Shown here one piece after another: positions 1-9,118 of a DNA stretch of 64,000 bases. Within the stretch, counting starts at the first letter, position 1; every line of letters starts with the position of its first letter. The DNA is from Pseudosulfitobacter pseudonitzschiae (GTDB taxonomy: Bacteria > Pseudomonadota > Alphaproteobacteria > Rhodobacterales > Rhodobacteraceae), in NCBI RefSeq assembly GCF_900129395.1, contig NZ_FQVP01000004.1, positions 372,001-436,000 on the forward strand, given 5' to 3'. Below the pieces are notes generated by a model. It was given only the letters and a program-made list of their open reading frames with translations. It ran no database searches and had not been told where the DNA came from. Made by a program: the position numbers and the translations under genes.

Positions 1-1
1 A

Positions 2-679
2 GACGACGCACTGGAGGTGATCGAAGGCGTTGCCACCCGTCTGGGCGCGCCGCTGATGGTCTATGGCCAGCACTGGCAGATCGGACCGGATCACGGTCGG
101 ATGGCGTTTCAGGACGACAGCGGCCTGCTGGATTTGCCGTTGCCAAACCTGATCGGGGCGCATCAGGTGCAGAATGCCGGTGCCGCGCTGATGGTGCTGC
201 GCACCCTTGGACTGGACGAGGCCGCCTGCACGGCCGCTGTCACCAACGCGCAATGGCCCGCCCGGATGCAGCGTTTGCGCACCGGCCCGCTGGCCGACCG
301 CGCAGGCAAGGCCGAGCTGTGGCTGGACGGCGGCCACAACCCCGCAGCGGGCGAGGCGCTGGCACAGGTTCTGGCAAACCTGCCGGACCGGCCCACACAT
401 CTGATTTGCGGGATGCTGAACACCAAGGACATCGGCGGCTATCTGCGTCCGCTGGCGGCCCACACGGCCAGCCTCACGGCTGTGTCGATCCCTGGCGAGG
501 CGAACACCTTGCCCGCGGAAACCACGGCCCAGGCCGCAGCCAAGGCCGGGATGCAGGCCAGCACGGCACAGGATGTGGCGCAGGCGCTGGACGCGATTCT
601 CACAACCGATCCCGACGCGCGCGTGCTGATCTGCGGGTCGCTGTATCTGGCCGGAAATATACTGCGCGAAAACGGCTGA
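2..679 (+). CDS. folC: Dihydrofolate/folylpolyglutamate synthase, C-terminal part (5' end outside window)
   Basis: The reading frame is open through the left edge, so this is the last ~225 residues of a longer protein. It would add glutamate to dihydropteroate and/or tetrahydrofolate in the cytoplasm, using ATP. The fragment shows the Mur-ligase-type GAHQVQNAG segment and the C-terminal motif LWLDGGHNPAAG, followed by the Rossmann-like half with HLICGMLNTKD and a closing RVLICGSLYLAG. These are characteristic of FolC; the central ATPase domain with the P-loop lies upstream. A GTG at 17 is in frame but is not a credible start because the conserved protein clearly begins earlier. Confidence 0.93.
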   Translation, partial: DDALEVIEGVATRLGAPLMVYGQHWQIGPDHGRMAFQDDSGLLDLPLPNLIGAHQVQNAGAALMVLRTLGLDEAACTAAVTNAQWPARMQRLRTGPLADRAGKAELWLDGGHNPAAGEALAQVLANLPDRPTHLICGMLNTKDIGGYLRPLAAHTASLTAVSIPGEANTLPAETTAQAAAKAGMQASTAQDVAQALDAILTTDPDARVLICGSLYLAGNILRENG

Positions 680-817
680 AACCGCTGCTTCCTTGCCACA
701 GGCCGAGGGCATTCGCATGCGCCTATATTGACGTTATCTCGGCATCGGCCCTAGATGTGGTGCAGAAAAGGTCGGAGGGCGCTGCGCCCGAAACCGCCAG
801 ATTCTGAGAGCAGATTT

Positions 818-1354
818 ATGGACCGCCGCATGTCACAGGCGTCCGCCACGGATACGCGGTTTGCGCCGCGCCACGAAGAACGGACCCCCACTGTCACCGT
901 TTTTGCCCTTGGCAGCGCCATCTTTGCGCTGATCGCAGGGATGAGCTTTTTATTGATGTCGCAAGGTTCGGTGGACGACGTGTCCCCGGTCGCGGCGCAG
1001 GACTGGGCCCACGACGTCAGCCGTGCGGACACGTCCATGCTGGACCCGGCCCCCGTCTCGACCGCGCAGGTTCTGGGCGGGATGTCCGACGCCGAAGGCC
1101 GCCCCGTGGATCTCAAGCGGGTGACCGACCGCGTGCTGGACTGGTACGGGTATTCGCCCAGGTCCGGCCAAAAGCTGCAATCGCTGCTGGTGTCCGCGCT
1201 GTCGCAAGAGCAATCGGACGCCTATATCGACACGCTGCTGAACATTGCCGCGCGACGCGGGGACTTCGTGGTCTCGGCGCATATGCGCAAGGCCAACGGG
1301 CGCGTCGACACCGAGGGGCTGCTGGCCGCCATCGTGCGTTACGCCTCGGGCTGA
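818..1354 (+). CDS. Hypothetical protein with one N-terminal membrane segment
   Basis: A 178-residue protein that I do not recognise. The start chosen is ATG 818, after a weak GAGAG; an in-frame ATG at 755 would add a low-complexity Arg/Pro stretch. Residues ~1-26 are polar and basic, ~27-48 form a single hydrophobic segment (FALGSAIFALIAGMSFLLM), and the remainder is soluble, probably periplasmic, with a helical C-terminal half around VLDWYGYSPRSGQKLQSLLVSAL. It follows folC by ~140 bp on the same strand and overlaps the 3' end of zapE tail to tail by 16 bp. Confidence 0.72.
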   Translation: MDRRMSQASATDTRFAPRHEERTPTVTVFALGSAIFALIAGMSFLLMSQGSVDDVSPVAAQDWAHDVSRADTSMLDPAPVSTAQVLGGMSDAEGRPVDLKRVTDRVLDWYGYSPRSGQKLQSLLVSALSQEQSDAYIDTLLNIAARRGDFVVSAHMRKANGRVDTEGLLAAIVRYASG

Positions 1355-2406
1355 CCCCAGTCCGCGGCCATCATCTCGCGCAGGCGCGACGCGGTGCGTT
1401 CGAATTCAAACGTGCCTTCGCCTTCGACATAGAGCATTTCGGGCACGGCAGCGGCCGAGGCGATCAGCTTGACCTTGGCCTCGTACAGCGCGTCGATCAG
1501 GGTCACGAACCGCTTGGCCTCGTTGAAGTTGCTGCGCGACAGGCGCGGGATGTTGTCGATCATCAGCACCCGCACGGTATCCGCGATCACCAGATAATCG
1601 CCCGGCCCCAAGGGTTTGCCACACAGGTCGTAAAACGGCGCGCGGGCGATGCCGCTGCGATAGGCGGGCAGTTCGACTTCGCGGCCCTTGATCTTCAGAA
1701 CCAGCGGTTCGGCCTCGCCCCCTGTCAGGTCGCGCCATACTGCGTCCATGGTGGCGCGGGTTTCCTCGGATATCGGGGTAAAGAACCGCTCTTCACCGGC
1801 CAGACGGTCCTGCCGATAGTCACGCGGGCTGACCATTTCGTGGACCACCATCTTGTCCTTGATCAGGTCGATGGCGGGCAGGAACAGCTGGCGGTTCAAC
1901 CCGTTCTTGTACAGCTCGTCCGGGTGGCGGTTCGATGTGGTGATCACGCATGTGCCCGCCTCGAACAGGGCGCGGAACAGCCGCCCGACGATCATCGCGT
2001 CGGTGATGTCGGTGATCTGCATTTCGTCAAAGGCCAGCAATCGCACGCTTTCGGCCACCTTTTTCGCCACGGGGGCCACCGCATCCTCGACGCCGTTCTG
2101 ATGCGCCTCGTGCAGGGCTGCGTGGATTTCCTGCATGAAAGCATGAAAATGCACACGGCGCGCAGGCACATCGTCCAGATGCTGGACAAACAGGTCCATC
2201 AGCATCGACTTGCCCCGCCCGACGCCACCCCACAGGTACAACCCCTTGGGGGCTTCGGGGGCTTTGCGGAACCAGCCGGTCTTTGCCGGCGTGTTCAGCG
2301 CCTGCTGGATGCGGTCGAATTCGTCCATCACCGCCAACTGGGCGGGATCGGATTGCAATGTGCCGTCTTCGGTCAATTGCGCGTAAATGGTGCTGAACTT
2401 GGTCAT
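1339..2406 (-). CDS. zapE: Cell division protein ZapE (AFG1-like AAA ATPase)
   Basis: A 355-residue P-loop ATPase of the AFG1/LACE1/ZapE family, which in E. coli acts on the Z-ring late in constriction. Walker A is GGVGRGKSMLMD near residue 59, Walker B is LLAFDEMQITD near residue 136, and the family signature FHAFMQEIH lies between them; the C-terminal part contains the sensor-like TTSNRHPDELY stretch. Length is normal for the family. It is divergent from the MFS gene at 2555 and its last codons overlap those of the hypothetical gene ending at 1354. Confidence 0.93.
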   Translation of the reverse strand: MTKFSTIYAQLTEDGTLQSDPAQLAVMDEFDRIQQALNTPAKTGWFRKAPEAPKGLYLWGGVGRGKSMLMDLFVQHLDDVPARRVHFHAFMQEIHAALHEAHQNGVEDAVAPVAKKVAESVRLLAFDEMQITDITDAMIVGRLFRALFEAGTCVITTSNRHPDELYKNGLNRQLFLPAIDLIKDKMVVHEMVSPRDYRQDRLAGEERFFTPISEETRATMDAVWRDLTGGEAEPLVLKIKGREVELPAYRSGIARAPFYDLCGKPLGPGDYLVIADTVRVLMIDNIPRLSRSNFNEAKRFVTLIDALYEAKVKLIASAAAVPEMLYVEGEGTFEFERTASRLREMMAADWGQPEA

Positions 2407-2554
2407 GCCCTGCCTTAGCCGAGCGTCAACGCGTTGAAAAGCAGGGGGCGCGGGGTTCTCATCAAATTTTGTGACGTGACGAATTGAAATGCTGATTTGA
2501 CCAAGGCCCGCATTTCCCTAAGAGTTTCCGTATTCCAATGCCGGAGCTTGCACG

Positions 2555-3805
2555 ATGCCCCCCCGTACTCCTCTTTTCACGCCCGTCTTGCTGGTCGGAT
2601 GCTTTATCATCATGGTCAGCTTTGCCGTGCGGGCGTCCTTTGGCGTGTTCCAGATTCCGATTGCTGCCGAATTCGGCTGGCTGAGGACGGAATTTTCGCT
2701 GGCCATCGCGATCCAGAACCTTGCGTGGGGCGTGGGCCAGCCGATTTTTGGGGCCATCGCGGAAAAGATCGGTGATCGCAAGGCCATCGTGATCGGTGCG
2801 TTGCTTTATGCCGTCGGGCTGGTGCTGTCCGCAGGATCGACCACCCCGTTGGAACATCAGGCCTATGCCTGGCTGGTGGGTTTTGGCATTGCAGGCACCG
2901 GCTTTGGCGTGATCCTGGCCGTGGTGGGCCGGGCCGCCAGTGACGACAACCGGTCGATGTCGCTGGCCATTGCCACGGCGGCGGGCAGTGCGGGCCAGGT
3001 CTTTGGCGCGCCGGTGGCCGAATGGCTGCTGACAATGATGAGCTGGCAGATGGTGTTCATGACCTTTGCCGCCGCGATCATGGCGATGCTGCTGACGCTG
3101 CCGCTGATGCGTGCGCCGGTCTCGGCGACCAAGGCCGAGCTTGAGGAAAGCATGGGGCAGATATTGGTCAAAGCGTTTCGCGATCCGTCCTTTACGCTGA
3201 TTTTCCTGGGGTTCTTTAGCTGTGGCTATCAATTGGGGTTCATCACCGCGCATTTTCCGGCCTTTGTGACCGAGCTGTGCGGCCCGATCCTGCCGGGTGG
3301 CGTGCTGCACAACATTGGTATCACCAGCACCTCGGCGCTGGGGGCGGTGGCGATTTCGTTGATCGGGCTAGCCAATATCGTGGGGACGCTGGCGGCCGGC
3401 TGGGCGGGCAAGCGGTTTTCCAAGAAATACCTGCTGGCGGGCATCTATGTCGGGCGCACCGTGATTGCGGCGCTGTTCATCCTGATGCCGATCACGCCAT
3501 TGTCGGTGATCCTGTTTTCGGTCGGGATGGGGGCGCTGTGGCTGGCCACCGTGCCGCTGACCTCGGGGCTGGTCGCGCATATTTACGGGTTGCGGTATAT
3601 GGGCACGCTGTATGGCATCGTGTTTTTCAGCCACCAGTTGGGCAGCTTTCTGGGCGTCTGGCTGGGCGGGCGCATGTACGACATCACCGGCAACTATACG
3701 ATGGTCTGGTGGGTTGGCGTCGGTGTGGGCGCATTCAGCGCCATCGTCCATCTGCCGATCCGCGAGCGGGTTCTGGGCCGTGGCCCGATGGCAAAACCGG
3801 CCTAG
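2555..3805 (+). CDS. Major facilitator superfamily transporter
   Basis: A 416-residue polytopic inner-membrane protein with about twelve hydrophobic segments and the usual short loops; the loop after the second segment (GAIAEKIGDRKAI) matches the MFS motif A region G-x3-D-x2-G-x-R only loosely. The start is the ATG at 2555, and the hydrophobic first helix begins within ten residues. The substrate cannot be deduced; the overall look is of the monocarboxylate/oxalate-like (OFA/CynX-type) carriers. It is monocistronic, divergent from zapE, and its stop overlaps the stop of the downstream minus-strand hydrolase by 4 bp. Confidence 0.9.
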   Translation: MPPRTPLFTPVLLVGCFIIMVSFAVRASFGVFQIPIAAEFGWLRTEFSLAIAIQNLAWGVGQPIFGAIAEKIGDRKAIVIGALLYAVGLVLSAGSTTPLEHQAYAWLVGFGIAGTGFGVILAVVGRAASDDNRSMSLAIATAAGSAGQVFGAPVAEWLLTMMSWQMVFMTFAAAIMAMLLTLPLMRAPVSATKAELEESMGQILVKAFRDPSFTLIFLGFFSCGYQLGFITAHFPAFVTELCGPILPGGVLHNIGITSTSALGAVAISLIGLANIVGTLAAGWAGKRFSKKYLLAGIYVGRTVIAALFILMPITPLSVILFSVGMGALWLATVPLTSGLVAHIYGLRYMGTLYGIVFFSHQLGSFLGVWLGGRMYDITGNYTMVWWVGVGVGAFSAIVHLPIRERVLGRGPMAKPA

Positions 3806-4725
3806 AGCTTTGGCGGGTTGTCGCGGATGATCTGCAACACCTGATCCGCGTGCGTGTAGGTCAGCGCATGGGTCGCGCCGTCGATCACTTCCTGATGTGC
3901 GTTGCGGCTCCATTCGGCCAGAACGCCGACGGATGACATCGAAATCACCGTGTCCTCGCGCCCCCAGATCGCCAGCACGGGAATGCCCGCGCGGTGGATG
4001 ATCTGGTGTTCGGCCTTCAGGTTATGCCCCAATACGCCGCGCAGGCTGGACAGAACCGCGGGCACGAACCCGCGCCAGTTCAGTTCGGCCTGCTGCTTGT
4101 CACCGATGTTTTCCACCTGCGTCTTGAAGGCAGCTTCGGACCTGATCCCCTTGCGCAGCTGGCGCGGGAAAAAGGCCAGCATGAGCCAGTCGCCGATCAG
4201 CGGGGTCTGCGTGATGAACCGGTTCAGTCGTGACCGCACAAGGCCCATGCCGGCAGGGGCCAGCAGGATCAGCTGGCGCACGCGGTCGGGGTGGTTTGCG
4301 GCAAACAGCGTGGCGATGGCTCCGCCCATCGAATAGCCAATCAGGGTAATGTCGCCGCCGACGTTTTCATGGGCCAGCAGCTCCTCAAGCTCGGTCAGGT
4401 AGAAGGCATCGTCATGCGCCGCCTTGGGCCGGTCCGAATAGCCGCGCCCGTAGTGGTCGAAAATCAGGATGCGAAAGCCCATCAACGCCAGCCCACGCGC
4501 CAAGCCGCCCCAGACATAGGACGACGTGGTCAGCCCGTGGATGCACACACAGACCGGCCCGCGCGTGGGACCAAGCCAGTCATAATGCACCACGCCTTGG
4601 GACAGGGTGGCAAACTTGCCCAGCGCATCGCGGCGGGTGTCCTGTGTCATGCGCTTGCGGGTGAGTTCGATCACCAGTGGAATGGCGATAACGACAGCCA
4701 GCAAAAGCAGCACCCAGCCTATCAT
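3802..4725 (-). CDS. Alpha/beta hydrolase, membrane-anchored
   Basis: A 307-residue alpha/beta-fold hydrolase. The ATG at 4725 overlaps the TGA of the preceding gene (ATGA) and has GGAAAG about 7 nt upstream; this is better supported than a TTG at 4740. The first ~20 residues are strongly hydrophobic (IGWVLLLLAVVIAIPLVIEL) and probably act as a signal anchor. The oxyanion HG motif (CVCIHGLTTSS) and the nucleophile elbow GYSMGG are present, with Asp in LAIWGREDTV and His in GATHALTY completing a plausible triad. Its substrate is unknown. It is the last gene of the minus-strand run. Confidence 0.86.
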   Translation of the reverse strand: MIGWVLLLLAVVIAIPLVIELTRKRMTQDTRRDALGKFATLSQGVVHYDWLGPTRGPVCVCIHGLTTSSYVWGGLARGLALMGFRILIFDHYGRGYSDRPKAAHDDAFYLTELEELLAHENVGGDITLIGYSMGGAIATLFAANHPDRVRQLILLAPAGMGLVRSRLNRFITQTPLIGDWLMLAFFPRQLRKGIRSEAAFKTQVENIGDKQQAELNWRGFVPAVLSSLRGVLGHNLKAEHQIIHRAGIPVLAIWGREDTVISMSSVGVLAEWSRNAHQEVIDGATHALTYTHADQVLQIIRDNPPKL

Positions 4726-5642
4726 TTGCCCGCTTTCCAACGGTCCAGGATATAGCGGCTGGTCATCAGGTCCAGATGCGCGCCGCCGCCGTTCTTGAAC
4801 AGCGTAATCTCGTCGTCCGACCTGCGTTTGAACGCGGCGATGTCATAGTAATCGGCCAGCAGGTGATCGCGGGTGATCGCGCCGCTTTCCAGCGGAATGT
4901 TGATCTCGCCGATATGGCCGATGGTGGTGTCGAAGCTGTCGACAAAGACCCGTGCTTTTTGCAGGGCTGCGTCGTCAACCTCGCGCATGTCGGGGCGATA
5001 GGCGCCGATCAGATCGACGTGCTGGCCCGGTTGCAACCAGTCGCCCTTGATCAGCGGTTCGGTGGACATGGTGGCGCTGGTAATGATGTCGGCGGCCCGC
5101 ACGGCTGTCTCCAGATCGTCCGCCACCTGCAAGCCGTCCACCTCTTGCGCCATCTTGTCGGCATTGGTGCGGGTGCGGTTCCAGACGGTGAAGCGTGCAT
5201 TGGGGAAAGCGGCGGAATAGGCCGCGTGCAGGCTGTGTCCCACGGTGCCCGCGCCCACGATCAAGATGTTTTCGCTGTCCGGGCGCGCCAGCCGACGGGC
5301 GGCGGTCAGGCTGTCGCCTGCGGTTTTCCACTTGGTCACAAGGTGGAAATCCACAATCGCCTCAAGCGTGCCATCGGTGTCGGCATACAGCGTCACACCC
5401 CCGTTCACCATCGGCTTGCTGTGCGCCGGATTGCCCGGAAAGATCGTTGCCGATTTCACCGCGATGCCCAGACCGTCAATCCACGCCGAGCGGCTCAACA
5501 GCGTGTCGGGATCACGGTAAAGAAACGTGTCGCCAATTTCGGCACGGGGCAGGTCGTGGCCCGCCGCCAGCGCATCGGTCAGGCCGATCCAGTCCAGCAG
5601 CGCCTCGCCTTCGGCAAAGGGGATGATGGGGATATGGCTCAT
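4722..5642 (-). CDS. Ornithine cyclodeaminase / mu-crystallin family protein
   Basis: A 306-residue NAD(P)-dependent enzyme of the OCD/mu-crystallin family, whose members include ornithine cyclodeaminase, alanine dehydrogenase and ketimine reductases. The Rossmann fingerprint ILIVGAGTVGHSL is near residue 127, and the family segment ADIITSATMSTEPLI plus the GAYRPDMREVD stretch follow. The ATG at 5642 overlaps the stop of the upstream HAD gene (ATGA), so I prefer it over a longer frame. Without the ornithine-specific residues in view I would not name the substrate. It belongs to a tightly overlapping HAD-OCD-hydrolase unit. Confidence 0.85.
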   Translation of the reverse strand: MSHIPIIPFAEGEALLDWIGLTDALAAGHDLPRAEIGDTFLYRDPDTLLSRSAWIDGLGIAVKSATIFPGNPAHSKPMVNGGVTLYADTDGTLEAIVDFHLVTKWKTAGDSLTAARRLARPDSENILIVGAGTVGHSLHAAYSAAFPNARFTVWNRTRTNADKMAQEVDGLQVADDLETAVRAADIITSATMSTEPLIKGDWLQPGQHVDLIGAYRPDMREVDDAALQKARVFVDSFDTTIGHIGEINIPLESGAITRDHLLADYYDIAAFKRRSDDEITLFKNGGGAHLDLMTSRYILDRWKAGK

Positions 5643-6259
5643 TTGGCTTCGTCCTCGGTCAAAAGCCCTTCGGACACCAGACGGGCGGCCCAGCCTTCGG
5701 GATTTCTGAAAAGATGCGTCTTCCACCCCCGCGCTGCGGCGGCGGCGATGTTGTCGTCGCGGTCGTCGGCAAAGATCAACGCATCCCCGGACAGGCCGCT
5801 TTCATCCTCCAGCATTTGGAAAATCTGCGGGTTGGGTTTGATCACCCCCATGTGCCCCGAGATGAAGTCGCGGTCGAATTCACGCAGGAACGGATAAACC
5901 TCGGCTGCGATGTCATAGGTCTGGATGCCGAAGTTGGTCAGCGAAAACACCGGCGTGCCTTTGGCTTGCAGCGCTTTCATCAGCCGGACCGAGTGGTCGA
6001 TGGCGGGCGCTGCCATGTCGATCCAGCGGTCGTGCCACATGCGGATTTCCGTTGCCCAGTCGGGGTTGGCATCGGCGGTTGCCATAACAGTGTCGGTAAA
6101 GTTCTTGCCCAGGTCGACGCGGTCGTTCATGCCGTGCAGGTCCACGTTGGCGAACATTTCGCGGCGACGTTGACCGCCGATGACGCTGTCAAAGAAACGC
6201 TCCGGCTGCCACTCGATCAACACGTTTCCGATGTCGAATACGACGGCTTTGATGGTCAT
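5639..6259 (-). CDS. HAD-family hydrolase
   Basis: A 206-residue haloacid-dehalogenase superfamily hydrolase (subfamily IA look). The nucleophile motif VFDIGNVLIEW begins at residue 6, motif II is the FSLTNFG segment, motif III lysine is in GVIKPNP, and motif IV is LIFADDRDDN. The start ATG at 6259 directly precedes the first beta strand; the long upstream extension of the frame is noise. Probably a small-molecule phosphatase, substrate unknown. It ends in an ATGA overlap with the OCD gene. Confidence 0.88.
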   Translation of the reverse strand: MTIKAVVFDIGNVLIEWQPERFFDSVIGGQRRREMFANVDLHGMNDRVDLGKNFTDTVMATADANPDWATEIRMWHDRWIDMAAPAIDHSVRLMKALQAKGTPVFSLTNFGIQTYDIAAEVYPFLREFDRDFISGHMGVIKPNPQIFQMLEDESGLSGDALIFADDRDDNIAAAAARGWKTHLFRNPEGWAARLVSEGLLTEDEAK

Positions 6260-6306
6260 ATATCTTGCCTTTCCCGCGCCGGTCTCCGCTGCGGGAAAGG
6301 GGCGCT

Positions 6307-6756
6307 TTATGTCTTTGCTGCGGCGCGGATTGCCCGCTCCAGTGCGTCCAGAAAACGTGAGCGGTCGGCCTTTGTAAAGCCTTTGCCGCCGCCCATGCGA
6401 AAGGGATCGGCGCTGCGCAGATCGGTCATCAGATCGCGGGTGGCCAGCACGTTGCCGATGTTGGCCTGCGTCAGCGGTTCGCCGTTGTGTTTCAACACCT
6501 GCGCACCCGCCTCGACGCATTTGGCGGCCAGGGGAATATCACCCGTCACCACGACATCGCCGGGGCCAGCGCGGTCGGCAATCCACATGTCGGCGACATC
6601 CGGCCCCTCGGGCACGATAACGGTTTCCACCAGCGGGTTCTGCGACGGACGCAGCCCGCCGTTCGACACCACATACATCTTCAGCCTGTGCCGCGTGGCA
6701 ACCCGTTCAGCCTCGGCTTTGACCGGGCAGGCGTCGGCGTCGATATACAGGCTCAT
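6307..6756 (-). CDS. YaiI/YqxD (UPF0178, DUF188) family protein
   Basis: A 149-residue member of the conserved YaiI/YqxD family, recognised by the N-terminal [20 protein letters not shown], the central VSNGG and the [14 protein letters not shown] and [11 protein letters not shown] motifs. The family fold is PIN-like, suggesting a nuclease-type activity that has not been clearly shown, so I give no function. Its ATG overlaps the TGA of sthA (ATGA), which points to translational coupling. Confidence 0.9.
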   Translation of the reverse strand: MSLYIDADACPVKAEAERVATRHRLKMYVVSNGGLRPSQNPLVETVIVPEGPDVADMWIADRAGPGDVVVTGDIPLAAKCVEAGAQVLKHNGEPLTQANIGNVLATRDLMTDLRSADPFRMGGGKGFTKADRSRFLDALERAIRAAAKT

Positions 6757-8177
6757 TCGGTGCCCTTGCGCGGTGTTTTATACTGTTCAGGGATCGGCAT
6801 GCGGTTAAAGGCATCCAGCCCCGCAATCTTGTAAGCCTCTGCCAGCGTTGGATAATTGAACGTGTTCTGCACGAAATAATCCACCGTCCCCTTCAGGTTC
6901 AGCACCGCCTGCGCGATGTGGATCAGCTCGGTCGCCCCTTCGCCGACGATCTGCACACCCAGAACCCGGCGGGTTTTCAGGCTGACCAGCATTTTCAGCA
7001 TGCCATGTTCCAGCCCCATGATATGCCCGCGTGACGTCTCACGCATACGGGCAATTCCAACCTCGTAGGCGATGCCGCGCTCCTGCATCTCTTCCTCGGA
7101 CATGCCGCAGGTGCTGATTTCGGGAACGGAGTAGATGCCATAGGGAAACCACGGACTTTCTTCCAGCGTCGGGGTGTCCAGCGCGTGACAGGCCGCAACG
7201 CGCCCCTGTTGCAACGAGGTCGAGGCCAGCGAAGGGTGGCCGATCACATCACCGGCTGCATAAATATGCGGCACATTGGTCTGATAGGTCTTGCGATCCA
7301 CACTCAGCCGCCCCCGATGGTCGGTCTCAAGCCCGGCCGCCGCCGTGTTCAGCTGGTCGGTGGCCCCCATGCGTCCGGCGGCGAACAACAACATCTCGCC
7401 GCGCACATGGCGACCGTTGGACAGGCTGACCTCGATATGGGGGCCTGCATCCTCGATCTTGTCCACCGCGGAACCCAGCCGCAGATCAACGCCGTTTTCT
7501 CGGATTTCATGCATGAATTCCTGAATGGTGGCGGTGTCGATGAAGTCCAGGAAGCTGTCGCGTGGTTCGATCAGGGTGACGCGCACATCCAGCGCGGCGA
7601 ACATGGTGGCATATTCCACGCCGATCACACCCGCGCCAATGACAATCAGGCTGCGCGGAATTTCCTGCATGTCGAGAAAATCGTCGCTGTCCACCACCGT
7701 GCGCCCGTTGAACGGCACATTGTCAGGACGGTAGGTACGGGTGCCTGTGGAAATCAGGAACTTGTCGGCGGTGATCTGGGTCTTTTCCCCGGCTTCGGTG
7801 TCCACCTCGATGGTATGCGGGTCAAGAAAACGGGCCGCACCATGCAGGGTATCGACGTGGTTGCGGGCGAACTGGTGTTCCAGCACGTCCACCTCGTAAT
7901 CCAGTGTCATGTGCAGCCGCGCACGCAGGTCTTCGGCCCCGATATCCTGACGCGCGCGATAGGACCGCCCGTAAAAGCTGCGCTCGCGCCAGCCGCTGAG
8001 GTTCAGCACGGTTTCGCGCAGGGTCTTGGACGGGATCGTGCCGGTGTGCACCGAGACTCCGCCCAGACGGTCGCGCCGGTCGATGACCAGCACGCGGCGT
8101 TTCAGCTTGCCCGCCTGAATAGCGGCGGACCGGCCTGCGGGGCCGGACCCGATAATGACAAGATCATAGTGCGACAT
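6753..8177 (-). CDS. sthA: Si-specific NAD(P)+ transhydrogenase (soluble)
   Basis: A 474-residue flavoprotein of the pyridine nucleotide disulfide oxidoreductase family that exchanges hydride between NADPH and NAD+. FAD-binding [14 protein letters not shown] is at the N terminus, the NAD-binding [16 protein letters not shown] is near residue 183, the second FAD motif [16 protein letters not shown] is near residue 310, and the dimerisation domain follows. The region that in related dehydrogenases holds the redox CxxxxC reads [13 protein letters not shown], so both cysteines are absent; this separates it from lipoamide dehydrogenase and fits SthA. It follows fghA by 8 bp. Confidence 0.92.
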   Translation of the reverse strand: MSHYDLVIIGSGPAGRSAAIQAGKLKRRVLVIDRRDRLGGVSVHTGTIPSKTLRETVLNLSGWRERSFYGRSYRARQDIGAEDLRARLHMTLDYEVDVLEHQFARNHVDTLHGAARFLDPHTIEVDTEAGEKTQITADKFLISTGTRTYRPDNVPFNGRTVVDSDDFLDMQEIPRSLIVIGAGVIGVEYATMFAALDVRVTLIEPRDSFLDFIDTATIQEFMHEIRENGVDLRLGSAVDKIEDAGPHIEVSLSNGRHVRGEMLLFAAGRMGATDQLNTAAAGLETDHRGRLSVDRKTYQTNVPHIYAAGDVIGHPSLASTSLQQGRVAACHALDTPTLEESPWFPYGIYSVPEISTCGMSEEEMQERGIAYEVGIARMRETSRGHIMGLEHGMLKMLVSLKTRRVLGVQIVGEGATELIHIAQAVLNLKGTVDYFVQNTFNYPTLAEAYKIAGLDAFNRMPIPEQYKTPRKGTE

Positions 8178-8185
8178 GGGCGTCC

Positions 8186-9019
8186 TTAATCTGCGTAAAG
8201 CGCCTCTGCGTGGAAGGCCACGTGATCCTCCATGAAGGTCGAGACGAAAAAGTAGCTGTGATCATAGCCTGGTTGCAGCCGCAGCGTGGCCTGTTGGCGA
8301 CGCTTTGTAACCGCGTTGGCCAAAGCTTCGGGTTTCAAAAGGTCGATGAACTGGTCATTGGTGCCGGTGTCGACCAGAATGGGGCCGTCAAAGCCTTTTT
8401 CAGTCATCATCAGGCTGGCGTCATGGCGCGCCCATGTGGATTCGTCATCCCCCAGATAGCCCTGAAGCTGCTTGCGGCCCCAATCGCTGCCCGCGGGATT
8501 GCAGATCGGCGCAAAGGCCGAGACCGAGCGGTAGCGCCCGGGCAGGCCCATCGCCAGCGTCAGCGCACCGTGTCCGCCCATCGAATGGCCGGTGATCGCC
8601 TGCCGGTTCATGTCCACCGCAAAATTCTCCCCGATCAGATTGGGCAGTTCTTCTGCAATATAGGTCCACATGTTGAAATTCGGTTTCCAAGGGTCTTGCG
8701 TCGCATCCACGTAAAAACCTGCACCTTTGCCCATGTCATAGGCATCGTCGTCGGCCACATCCTCGCCGCGCGGCGAAGTGTCGGGGAAAACCAGCGCGAT
8801 GCCATGTTCGGCGGCCCAGGCCTGAGCGCCCGCCTTGGTCATGGCGTTTTCGTGGGTGCAGGTCAGCCCCGAAAGATACCACAGCACCGGCACCGGCCCG
8901 TCGCGCGCTTCTTCGGGCAGGAACAGGCCAAAGGTCATGTCGCAACTGCAGGCGTCGGAGGCGTGGGAATAGACACCCTGGGTGCCGCCAAAACAGGTGT
9001 TTTCGGAAACGGTTTTCAT
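8186..9019 (-). CDS. fghA: S-formylglutathione hydrolase
   Basis: A 277-residue esterase-D-type serine hydrolase that releases formate and glutathione from S-formylglutathione, the second step of glutathione-dependent formaldehyde oxidation. Diagnostic features are the N-terminal FGLFLP, LWYLSGLTCTHEN, the nucleophile motif GHSMGGHGAL near residue 145, Asp in LVDTGTNDQFID and His in GYDHSYFF. AAAGGAG precedes the ATG at a good distance. The formaldehyde dehydrogenase partner is not in the window; sthA and others follow in the same direction. Confidence 0.95.
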   Translation of the reverse strand: MKTVSENTCFGGTQGVYSHASDACSCDMTFGLFLPEEARDGPVPVLWYLSGLTCTHENAMTKAGAQAWAAEHGIALVFPDTSPRGEDVADDDAYDMGKGAGFYVDATQDPWKPNFNMWTYIAEELPNLIGENFAVDMNRQAITGHSMGGHGALTLAMGLPGRYRSVSAFAPICNPAGSDWGRKQLQGYLGDDESTWARHDASLMMTEKGFDGPILVDTGTNDQFIDLLKPEALANAVTKRRQQATLRLQPGYDHSYFFVSTFMEDHVAFHAEALYAD

Positions 9020-9118
9020 ATCGGTGCTCCTTTGAAGGTTAGCGCATGGCTAGCGGGTGGCGGCGCGGGCGGCAAGGACGGGTGCCTCCGGCGGGGACAT
9101 TTCCGGCCAAAAGACGCG

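Noticed and set aside
4776-5897. 373-codon open frame on the plus strand
   Set aside because: It is antisense to the OCD and HAD genes, with no motif or ribosome binding site.
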